Assembly (NCBI RefSeq): GCF_032118995.1
Contig: NC_092650.1
Coordinates: 23,384,001 to 23,448,000 of the forward strand
DNA from: Asterias amurensis
Lineage: Eukaryota; Echinodermata; Asteroidea; Forcipulatida; Asteriidae
Length of the DNA stretch: 64,000 nucleotides
Reading direction: 5' to 3'
The notes beneath the pieces were generated by a model. That model was given only the letters and a program-made list of their open reading frames with translations. It was not told the origin of the DNA and ran no database searches. The translations under genes were made by a program, and so were the position numbers. Positions 1 to 10,580 of the stretch are shown here, in pieces (the first letter of the stretch is position 1; every line of letters begins with the position of its first letter).

Positions 1-3000
1 CCCACTATTACCCTTCACATAACCCAACCTCATAATATTTAACCCTCGACGGAATTTCTTCAAATTTTTAGAATGTATTAATGACGAATGTAGCTTAATA
101 AATAGTCTGTTTTCAGCTTTTTCCTATGTATAGTTGTCAACTTATTCAAAGTTAAAGTCATCTCAAACGTTTGGGGCTCATCGACTTCCAAGTACCGCCA
201 ATACAGCGTATAGTGAATACTGTAACATTCGTGCCAATCAGCCAGTAGACTTGATGACAAGTCGTTAGGCGCTGCCTATTTGTCTGCCTTTCATGCAACA
301 GTCACAGTGCGATGTTACACATATCAGCCAGTAGAGGGCGCCAGCACGGCTCCGCGGTGCAAGAACAGATCCCCACTATTATACCCTTCACAAAACCCGT
401 CCTCATAGTATTTAAACCTCGGTATAATTTCTTCAAATGTTCAGAATCTATTAATGAAGAATGTAGCTTAATAAATAATATTTTTTCATATTTTTCCTAT
501 GTACAGTTGTCAACTTATTCAAAGTTAAAGTCATCTCAAACGTTTGGGGCTCATCGATTTCCCAGTACCGCCACTACAGCGTATAGTCAACAGGCACGCT
601 GACTGCATGAAAAGACCCCACTAATAAACCCTTCACAGAACCCGTCCTCAGAGTAATCAAACCCCGGTAGAATTTCTTCAAATTTTTAGAATCTTTTATT
701 GAGGAATGAAGCTTAATAAATAATATTTTTTCATATTTTTCCTATGTATAGTTGTCAACTTATTCAAAGTTAAAGTCATCTCAAACGTTTGGGGTTCATC
801 GATTTCCCAGTACCGCCAATACAGCGTATAGTTAACAGGCACGCTGACTGCATGAAAAGACCCCACTAATAAACCCTTCACAGAACCCGTCCTCAGAGTA
901 ATTAAACCCCGGTAGAATTTCTTCAAATTTTTAGAATCTTTTATTGAGGAATGAAGCTTAATAAATAATATTTTTTCATGTTTTTCCGATGTATAGTTGT
1001 CAACTTATTCAAAGTTAAAGTCATCTCAAACGTTTGGGGTTCATCGATTTCCCAGTACCGCCAATACAGCGTATAGTTAACAGGCACGCTGACTGCATGA
1101 AAAGACCCCACTAATAAACCCTTCACAGAACCCGTCCTCAGAGTAATTAAACCCCGGTAGAATTTCTTCAAATTTTTAGAATCTTTTATTGAGGAATGAA
1201 GCTTAATAAATAATATTTTTTCATGTTTTTCCGATGTATAGTTGTCAACTTATTCAAAGTTAAAGTCATCTCAAACGTTTGGGGTTCATCGATTTCCCAG
1301 TACCGCCAATACAGCGTATAGTTAACAGGCACGCTGACTGCATGAAAAGACCCCACTAATAAACCCTTCACAGAACCCGTCCTCAGAGTAATTAAACCCC
1401 GGTAGAATTTCTTCAAATTTTTAGAATCTTTTATTGAGGAATGAAGCTTAATAAATAATATTTTTTCATGTTTTTCCGATGTATAGTTGTCAACTTATTC
1501 AAAGTTAAAGTCATCTCAAACGTTTGGGGTTCATCGATTTCCCAGTACCGCCAATACAGCGTATAGTTAACAGGCACGCTGACTGCATGAAAAGACCCCA
1601 CTAATAAACCCTTCACAGAACCCGTCCTCAGAGTAATTAAACCCCGGTAGAATTTCTTCAAATTTTTAGAATCTTTTATTGAGGAATGAAGCTTAATAAA
1701 TAATATTTTTTCATGTTTTTCCGATGTATAGTTGTCAACTTATTCAAAGTTAAAGTCATCTCAAACGTTTGGGGTTCATCGATTTCCCAGTACCGCCAAT
1801 ACAGCGTATAGTTAACAGGCACGCTGACTGCATGAAAAGACCCCACTAATAAACCCTTCACAGAACCCGTCCTCAGAGTAATTAAACCCCGGTAGAATTT
1901 CTTCAAATTTTTAGAATCTTTTATTGAGGAATGAAGCTTAATAAATAATATTTTTTCATGTTTTTCCGATGTATAGTTGTCAACTTATTCAAAGTTAAAG
2001 TCATCTCAAACGTTTGGGGTTCATCGATTTCCCAGTACCGCCAATACAGCGTATAGTTAACAGGCACGCTGACTGCATGAAAAGACCCCACTAATAAACC
2101 CTTCACAGAACCCGTCCTCAGAGTAATTAAACCCCGGTAGAATTTCTTCAAATTTTTAGAATCTTTTATTGAGGAATGAAGCTTAATAAATAATATTTTT
2201 TCATGTTTTTCCGATGTATAGTTGTCAACTTATTCAAAGTTAAAGTCATCTCAAACGTTTGGGGTTCATCGATTTCCCAGTACCGCCAATACAGCGTATA
2301 GTTAACAGGCACGCTGACTGCATGAAAAGACCCCACTAATAAACCCTTCACAGAACCCGTCCTCAGAGTAATTAAACCCCGGTAGAATTTCTTCAAATTT
2401 TTAGAATCTTTTATTGAGGAATGAAGCTTAATAAATAATATTTTTTCATGTTTTTCCGATGTATAGTTGTCAACTTATTCAAAGTTAAAGTCATCTCAAA
2501 CGTTTGGGGTTCATCGATTTCCCAGTACCGCCAATACAGCGTATAGTTAACAGGCACGCTGACTGCATGAAAAGACCCCACTAATAAACCCTTCACAGAA
2601 CCCGTCCTCAGAGTAATTAAACCCCGGTAGAATTTCTTCAAATTTTTAGAATCTTTTATTGAGGAATGAAGCTTAATAAATAATATTTTTTCATGTTTTT
2701 CCGATGTATAGTTGTCAACTTATTCAAAGTTAAAGTCATCTCAAACGTTTGGGGTTCATCGATTTCCCAGTACCGCCAATACAGCGTATAGTTAACAGGC
2801 ACGCTGACTGCATGAAAAGACCCCACTAATAAACCCTTCACAGAACCCGTCCTCATAGTAGTTAAACCTCGGCAGAATTTTTTTAAATTTCTAGGATCTA
2901 TTAATGAAGAATGTAGCTTAATAATTAATATTTTTTCATATTTTTCCTATTTATAATTGCTAACTTATTCAAAGTTAAAGTCATCTCAAACGTTTGGGGC

Positions 3001-4620
3001 TCATCGATTTCCTAGTACCGCCAATACAGCGTATAGTTAACAGGCACGCTGACTGCATGAAAAGACCCCACTAATAAACCCTTCACAGAACCCGTCCTCA
3101 GAGTAATTAAACCCCGGTAGAATTTCTTCAAATTTTTAGAATCTTTTATTGAGGAATGAAGCTTAATAAATAATATTTTTTCATGTTTTTCCTATGTATA
3201 GTTGTCAACTTATTCAAAGTTAAAGTCATCTCAAACGTTTGGGGCTCATCGATTTCCAAGTACCGCAAAACAGCGTATAGTCAACAGGCACGCTGACTGC
3301 ATGAAAAGACCCCACTATTATACCCTTCACAGAATCCGTCCTCATAGTATATTAACCTCGGCAGAATTTTTTTTAATTTCTAGGATCTATTATTGAGGAA
3401 TGAAGCTTTATAAATAATATTTTTTCTTATTTTTCCGATGTATAATTGTCAACTTATTCAAAGTTAAAGTCTTCTCAAACGTTTGGGGTTCATCGATTTC
3501 CAAGTACCACCAATACAGCGTATAGTCAACAGGCACGCTAACTGCATGAAAAGACCCCACTAATAAACCCTTCACAGAACCCGTCCTCAGAGTAATTAAA
3601 CCCCGGTAGAATTTCTTCAAATTTTTAGAATCTTTTATTGAGGAATGAAGCTTAATAAATAATATTTTTTCATGTTTTTCCGATGTATAGTTGTCAACTT
3701 ATTCAAAGTTAAAGTCATCTCAAACGTTTGGGGTTCATCGATTTCCCAGTACCGCCAATACAGCGTATAGTTAACAGGCACGCTGACTGCATGAAAAGAC
3801 CCCACTAATAAACCCTTCACAGAACCCGTCCTCATAGTAGTTAAACCTCGGCAGAATTTTTTTAAATTTCTAGGATCTATTAATGAAGAATGTAGCTTAA
3901 TAATTAATATTTTTTCATATTTTTCCTATTTATAATTGCTAACTTATTCAAAGTTAAAGTCATCTCAAACGTTTGGGGCTCATCGATTTCCCAGTACCGC
4001 CAATACAGCGTATAGTCAACACGCACGCTAACTGCATGAAAAGACCCCACTATTATACACCTCACAGAATCCGTCCTCATAGTATTTAAACCTCGGCAGA
4101 TTTTTTTTTAATTTCTAGGATCTATTATTGAGGAATGAAGCTTTATAAATAATATTTTTTCTTATTTTTCCGATGTATAATTGTCAACTTATTCAAAGTT
4201 AAAGTCATCTCAAACGTTTGGGGTTCATCGATTTCCAAGTACCACCAATACAGCGTATAGTCAACAGGCACGCTAACTGCAAGACAAACCCCACTATTAT
4301 ACCCTTCACAGAATCTATCCTCAAAGTATTTAAACCCCGGCAGAATTTCTTCAAATTTTTAGAATCTATTAATGAAGAATGTAGCTTAATAAATTAAAAA
4401 CATATTCAAAGTTAAAGTCAACTCAAACGTGTGGCTCATCGATTTCAGTGTACACAATACAGCGTGTAGTCAACAGGCACGCTAACTGCAAGAACAGACC
4501 CCCACTACCCTTCACAGAACCCATCCTCATAGTATTAAAACATCAACAGAAATTCTTCAACTCTTCAGAATTTATTAGTAGGGAATGTAGCTTGATAAAT
4601 AATATTTTTTTCATATTTTA
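1..4620 (+). repeat. 245-bp satellite array, left arm
   Basis: About 18 head-to-tail monomers with a 245-bp period, recognisable by a fixed order of landmarks: CCCACTA, TTCACAGAACCCGTCCTCA, TCAAACGTTTGGGG, ATCGATTTCC and CAGCGTATAG. Monomers from about 696 to 2855 are almost base-for-base identical. Those at both edges are diverged, and the last units (4270-4620) carry small deletions. Each monomer has a short inverted repeat (CAGCGT...ACGCTG) near its end. The minus strand happens to stay open for 76 codons per monomer. I read that as a by-product of the sequence, because diverged monomers do not keep it. Confidence 0.95.
696..2855 (+). repeat. Homogenised core of the satellite
   Basis: Nine consecutive 245-bp units. 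Those starting near 941, 1186, 1431, 1676, 1921, 2166 and 2411 look identical; the first differs at a few positions. This implies very recent amplification or gene conversion. After 2856 the array changes to a mix of three monomer variants. A variant with TTAATAATTAATA recurs 979 bp apart (2857 and 3836), and a variant with CTTTATAAATAATA recurs at about 3345 and 4082, which resembles a young higher-order pattern. Confidence 0.85.
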
Positions 4621-5835
4621 CCAATGATAGTATTAAAACACGTGTTCTTGCTCACACGTGCGTCGTGGGCGGATTACTCTTCATGCGTGGACAAAACCAC
4701 TCTGGCTTTTCGGCGATACCTCTAACATGCTACCACCTTTTGAATTGAAATCACAGGCTATAGTTATACTTTATATGTGTACATTTAACATAGATTAAAA
4801 CAATCAAATGGTTAAAAAAACAAAGGTATACGCTCCCGTTAAGGCATTACAAGGCATCGAGTTTGTTTTATAAAGAACTGCTCGTTTACTTTTATAAGAT
4901 TTGTTATGCCATAAAAACGAAAAAAAATAAAGAGTGAATTTTCTTTGGGGAGATTAATACTTGGATTAACCAATTGAACACAGAACACACATATTTGAGG
5001 ATACTCAAACTTTCACCAAAATTCATCGTCTTCGCATTTCTGGTCAGAGACGTCAAGACTGCAACCTTGTGAAAAAGATGCTTTATGGCTTCTAAAACCA
5101 AGACGTCTGTCAAGTACTGGTATCTGTAAGGAAAATGGAGAATCCTGTAATGTTGCAACTTCGTAAGCTTGCATTTTAAAATTATCAATATTTGACGGTC
5201 CACACCGCCTTCGTGGAGGACGTATGACTAGCGGACACTATAGCTATTTTAACGAAATGTTTTAGCACCATATGAAAACAAATCTTGAAAGCATCCCATT
5301 ATTTTTTGTTTACCTGTAACATTAGGTAAAATATAGGATTCGTATTTATATACAAACCTTATAATGTTGTATTAGTCTTAAGCCTAATTTTTAAGAAGTT
5401 CATTTCAATACAAGTCCCTCAAAGAAACAGTTGTTTCCAAAAATGTTGTGGAAGTCTGGAAACTTTTCATAAAATATAATAGAAACAAAATAAAAAACAA
5501 TAATAATGTGAACGCTTTTTTCAATATTTTATTAATCATTTTTTTTTTCAATGTATACATTGAACCATACAAAGTAAGAACGCTGCATTATTAGTTAATC
5601 CTCCTCTCTTTTTCATTTTGTTGGCCCACAAAAGACTGTTCAAGCGTTGACACTTTGTTTTCATCCATCAGAATAATGATGTGCTTTTAAGATATCGAAT
5701 CGACTGTATAAGTGTTATGCTTGTGCTTACTGCGGCCGATGACGATATTTCAACTTTTGAAGACGGCTGGTCAAAGTTTTCGGAAAGTTGAAGCTCTTAG
5801 GTGACACGAGTGAAAATAGCCCCCTGTTAACACGG
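4621..5835. other. Unique-looking spacer between opposed satellite arrays
   Basis: This 1.2-kb stretch does not contain the satellite and separates its two orientations. It has a 99-codon open frame on the minus strand (4904-5203) that I do not recognise; its composition is ordinary and it has no splice or promoter context, so I do not call it a gene. The rest is AT-rich, with poly-T runs near 5520-5550. Confidence 0.6.
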
Positions 5836-7485
5836 AAATCGATGAGTCCCAAATGAAAAAAATTATATACTAAGCTACATTCCTCAACAATAGATTCTAA
5901 AAATTTGAAGAAATTCCGTCGAGGTTTAAATACTATAAGAATAGGTTCTGTGAAGGGTATAATAGTGGGGATCTGTTATTACAGTCAGCGTGCTTGTTGA
6001 CTATACGCTGTGTTGGCGGTACTTGGAAATCGATGAGCCCCAAACGTTTGAGATGACTTTAACTTTGAATAAGTTGACAACTATACATAGGAAAAATATG
6101 AAAAAATATTAATTATTAAGCTACATTCTTCATTAATAGATTCTAAAAATTTGAAGAAATTCCGTCGAGGTTTAACTACTATGAGGACGGGTTCTGTGAA
6201 GGGTATATTAGCGGGGTCTTTATATGCACTTAGCGTGCGTGTTCATTATACGCTGTATTGGCGGTACTAGGAAATCGATGAGCCCCAAACGTTTGAGATG
6301 ACTTTAACTTTAAATAAGTTGACAACTATACATCGGAAAAATATGAAAAAATATTAATTATTAAGCTACATTCTTCATTAATAGATTCTAAAACTTTGAA
6401 GAAATTCTACCGGGGTTTAAATACTTTGGGGACGGGTTCTGTGAAGGGTATATTAGTGGGGTCTTTTCATGCAGTCAGCGTGCGTGTTCATTATACGCTG
6501 TATTGGCGGTACTAGGAAATCGATGAGCCCCAAACGTTTGAGATGACTTTAACTTTAAATAAGTTGACAACTATACATCGGAAAAATATGAAAAAATATT
6601 AATTATTAAGCTACATTCTTCATTAACAGATTCTAAAAATTTGAAGAAATTCCGTCAAGGTTTAACTACTATGAGGACGGGTTCTGTGAAGGGTATATTA
6701 GTGGGGTCTTTATATGCACTTAGCGTGCGTGTTCATTATACGCTGTATTGGCGGTACTAGGAAATCGATGAGCCCCAAACGTTTGAGATGACTTTAACTT
6801 TGAATAAGTTGACAACTATACATAGGAAAAATATGAAAAAATATTAATTATTAAGCTACATTCTTCATTAATAGATTCTAAAAATTTGAAGAAATTCCGT
6901 CGAGGTTTAACTACTATGAGGACGGGTTCTGTGAAGGGTATATTAGTGGGGTCTTTATATGCACTAAGCGTGCGTGTTCATTATACGCTGTATTGGCGGT
7001 ACTAGGAAATCGATGAGCCCCAAACGTTTGAGATGACTTTAACTTTGAATAAGTTGACAACTATACATAGGAAAAATATGAAAAAATATTAATTATTAAG
7101 CTACATTCTTCATTAATAGATTCTAAAAATTTGAAGAAATTCCGTCGAGGTTTAATTACTATGAGGACGGGTTCTGTGAAGGGTATATTAGTGGGGTCTT
7201 TATATGCACTTAGCGTGCGTGTTCATTATACGCTGTATTGGCGGTACTAGGAAATCGATGAGCCCCAAACGTTTGAGATGACTTTAACTTTGAATAAGTT
7301 GACAACTATACATCGGAAAAATATGAAAAAATATTAATTATTAAGCTACATTCTTCATTAATAGATTCTAAAAATTTGAAGAAATTCCGTCGAGGTTTAA
7401 TTACTATGAGGACGGGTTCTGTGAAGGGTATATTAGCGGGGTCTTTATATGCACTTAGCGTGCGTGTTCATTATACGCTGTATTG
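5836..7485 (-). repeat. 245-bp satellite array, right arm (inverted)
   Basis: The same monomer as in the left arm but reverse-complemented, about 6.5 units with a 245-bp period. The landmark GGGTTCTGTGAAGGGTATA recurs near 6187, 6432, 6677, 6922, 7167 and 7412. Units here resemble the diverged edge variants of the left arm, not its homogenised core. The array stops inside a monomer at about 7485 and passes into unrelated sequence and then a truncated TTAA transposon. Confidence 0.93.
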
Positions 7486-7605
7486 TGTACACGGCCAATC
7501 GTGGGAAGTGTAAGGACTGTTGCTGCCAGTTTAGTGTAGCCTTATTACTTCGGATACTAATAGTGTGTACCAATGAACCCCAAACGTTTGAGAATAAGCG
7601 TCCAC

Positions 7606-7951
7606 CTTCACAGTTGGTGTATCTCAACATATGCATACAATAACAAACCTGTGAAAATTTGAGCTCAATCGATCATCGAACTTGCGAGATAATAATGAAG
7701 GTAAAAAACACCCCTGTCACACGAAGTTGTGTGCGTTTAGATGATTGATTTCGAGACATCAAGTTCTAAATCTGGGGTATCGAAATCAAATTCGTGGGAA
7801 ATTACTTCTTTCTAGAAAACTATGGCACTTCAGAGGGAGCCGTTTCTCACAGTGCTTTATACCATCAACCTCTTCCTATTACTCGTCACCAAGAAAGGTT
7901 TTATGCTAATAATTATTTTGAGTAATTACCAATAGTGTCCACTGCCTTTAA
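7606..7951 (+). mobile_element. Family A TTAA MITE, 5'-truncated
   Basis: Family A is the commonest short transposon here: about 380 bp, ends AGGCAGTGGACACTATTGGT and its reverse complement, flanked by TTAA, with no coding capacity. This copy lacks the left terminus. It starts in the conserved TTGGTGTATCTCAACATATG block and keeps the right terminus and TTAA. Confidence 0.85.
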
Positions 7952-8709
7952 GCATTGCTGTAAGTTTATCCTCTAATCATTTGGACAATTCAATACTAAC
8001 GAGCAAAAGCCGCTTTTGGAAGGGGAACAAAAATGTCACGAAAAAGGAAAACAAAAAGGGCTTTCGAAACATAACGTTGTGGCCAATTGGACATAAATTT
8101 GAGTTTGCAGACTCCCATTCAACCTTCCAGCACATTATGTTACGGGTCCACAATTTTGATCAATGGTAAACAATTAATGGACATTTGCCATTCAATATCA
8201 TTTATAATCACATAGACAGCCTATATAAAGCCTTTCTTATCGGGCTATTTATCAGGTTATTTAAAGAACTGCAGTTTGGAGTAGAAACTGCAGTTCGGAA
8301 CCAACCCTAGATGACCCCTGAAGCTATGATGGAGGTTGGTGGCGGATAACAACAACTCGCATTGCGACATTCAGGATAAACCACAATAATGGTTGCCGAT
8401 TTGAGTGATTATTACGTGTGACAGATATACAAGAAGCTAGTTTAATGGTGTTCATCATCTTTATCGGTGGCTTCCCAAAGAGTCTTCTAGCACACCCATT
8501 CAACGAAGATACCTCTTGCAGAATCATTGGTAGTGTGGTAAGACAGACATTGTGTCCCGTCCAGTAGTTCTTGGATTTTAAAGTAGGTCTACTATTGGCT
8601 TCCTTCACGTTCAACTTTTAGTTTTGCCCGCTTCAAATTGTTACAGCATGGACTCGGTAAGTATAAACTCTGCTGTATGGAAGTGTTATATAATTGTTAT
8701 GTGGTTCTT
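7952..8709. other. Intergenic, nothing recognised
   Basis: No repeat family that I recognise and no supported gene. A 96-codon open frame on the minus strand (8324-8614) matches nothing I know and has no splice or promoter context. A short palindromic pair around AACTGCAGTTTGGAG / AAACTGCAGTTCGG lies at about 8268-8301. Confidence 0.45.
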
Positions 8710-9101
8710 TTAAAGGCAGTGGACACTATTGGTAATTACTTAAAATAATTATTAACATCAAACCTTACTTGGTAACGAGTAATGGGGAGAGGTTGGTGGA
8801 ATAAAACATTGTTAGAAACGGCTCCCTCTGAGGTGACGTAGTTTTCGAGAAGGAAGTAATTTTCCACGAATTTGATTTCGAGACCTTAGATTTAGAATTT
8901 GACTGGTCTGGAAATCAAACATCTGAAAGCACACAATTCCGTGTGACAAGGTTTTTTTTTTTTCATTACTATCTCGCAACTTCGACTACCAATTAAGCTC
9001 AAATTTTCACAGGTGTATTATTTTGTGCATATGTTGAGATACACCAAGTGAGAAGACAGTACTTGTCTCTGATAATTACCAATAGTGTCTAGTGTCTTTA
9101 A
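8710..9101 (-). mobile_element. Family A TTAA MITE, full length
   Basis: Both inverted termini are present, in reverse orientation relative to the copy at 7606. TTAA lies on both sides (8710-8713 and 9098-9101). The right terminus is slightly decayed (TGTCTAGTGTCTTTAA). Confidence 0.9.
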
Positions 9102-9653
9102 TTTGAATCTATTATTATTCTTTGATCTGACTTGGACTTTGTACCTTTTCTTATCCTTGTTTTTATTTTAGATTGCGTGTTCCAAGTAATTCTAGCAAAA
9201 GTGCACGTTCTCGTTGTTTTTGCATAGAAGTAACGCGGTTCGTTGTAATATGTACCTTGTTGGGGTAAATTATTGTGTCTTTACATTGGGTTTTGTTTTA
9301 TAATATCTTTTAATATCTGTTGTGTTTTGGGTCTTGGCTAAGGTTGTACCGAAATTTACTGTGTCCCATAGGCAGTCTTCTGGTAAATACTCAAACAAAA
9401 TAAAAGCATAAAAAACTTACCTGATAAACGACCAATGGATGATGTTGTTAGTTCAAAACATTGTGAGAAACGGCTCCCTCCAAAGTATAAACGTAGTTTT
9501 TGAGAAACGAGGTAGTGTCATCTGAAAAGCAGACAAACCTTTTTTATTCTCTAACCTTCGATGACCAAATTGAGTCTAGATTTTCACAGATATATTGTTT
9601 TATGCGTATATATTTGGGGTACACTAAGTATTAGAATAATGGTCTTTGACTTA
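9102..9653. other. AT-rich intergenic stretch
   Basis: No gene seen. Part of it (about 9460-9640) carries decayed family A blocks (AACGGCTCCCTC, AGTTTTTGAGAAA), indicating an old, heavily eroded copy in reverse orientation. Confidence 0.4.
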
Positions 9654-9768
9654 GGAAGGGTTCTGTGAAATCGACCCCTTGTACACTGCACATGACAACT
9701 ATAATTTACGTACATTTATACTAAAGGTGTCCCAGGGGTCGATTTCACAAAACCCTTCCTATAACTTC
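9654..9768. repeat. Snap-back inverted-repeat element
   Basis: Arms of about 25 bp, GGAAGGGTTCTGTGAAATCG at the left and its near-complement (CGATTTCACAAAACCCTTCC) at the right, enclose about 65 bp. Related GGGGTCGATTTCACAAA elements occur at 20953-21093, 31671-31790 and 51400-51625. Confidence 0.8.
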
Positions 9769-10528
9769 CTTTCCTAATCCTTCCTCACATTGGCTATAGG
9801 AGTAGTTCTAGGAAATTCTAATAGATAGGACTAGTCTTAAGTTGAGGCAAGCAAGGTCTTAACTTCAAATCTATAGTTTTACCCCGTTGTGAAATCAACC
9901 GATGTGCTTATAAAGATTTGTTTAAAGATGGTGGATTGTTTGCTGACAATAAAATCTGTTTGTTTATACTTTCATATACTATCTGACCATTGTTACCATT
10001 GCGAATGTGAGTCAACGGGGGAAGACCTGTTTTATTGTTAGGGTCTCAGTAAATAAGTAAAACAGAAGTTGGGAACTGCTTTGGTTCACAATCAGAATAG
10101 ATCAAATAGAATAAAATAACTGTGTATATTTGGTTTGCGGTAACACCAGGTGTGTATCTACTTGTCAGGTAGAGTTTGTTCTTAGAGGACTGTCTTGCTT
10201 TACTCTACTGCCGCGGAGTAGATAATCAGGGGTTCGGGAGACTTCTCAGTTCTGATAAAAACTGTCCTGCTTTTTAACTATTACCAAGGCGGATGGTATA
10301 GAAAATAGACTGGACTACTACTATTTTAGCTTATAGGATCGTAATTAACCGTACTGCCGCGGAGTCAGTTCTGAATATTGGTGTCAACATTTCGACTAGC
10401 TTGCTCTAGCCATCGTCAGGAGACTGACGATAAAATAACTATTAACACTTTGAATACATCAGGTTATTTTTTTTACGGACTTGCATGGAAATATCTGGAA
10501 CGTCTTCTTACTCTTTGTTTGTTTGCAG
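9769..10528. other. Upstream region of the transporter gene
   Basis: Non-coding. The block at about 10130-10215 (TTTGGTTTGCGGTAACACC, then GTAGAGTTTGTTCTTAGAG) is a dispersed repeat whose second copy near 53220 is interrupted by a 2-kb insertion. A dispersed motif, TTTCGACTAGCTTGCTCTAG, is at about 10390. A splice acceptor (TTTGTTTGCAG) ends at 10528, so the transporter probably has a separate upstream leader exon. I could not place its promoter. Confidence 0.5.
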
Positions 10529-10580
10529 ACTGCAGGACAGTGGATATAGAACCTTTTACTGGCAAAGTATTGTGAACAAA

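Noticed and set aside
696-2856. Series of identical 76-codon frames on the minus strand as a tandem gene family
   Set aside because: They follow the 245-bp satellite, break down in diverged monomers, and have no promoter or homology.
1-4620. CRISPR-like array
   Set aside because: The whole unit repeats, there are no unique spacers, and the DNA is animal.
4904-5203. 99-codon gene in the satellite spacer
   Set aside because: No recognisable domain and no regulatory context.
8324-8614. 96-codon gene on the minus strand
   Set aside because: No homology, splice sites or promoter; expected by chance in AT-rich DNA.
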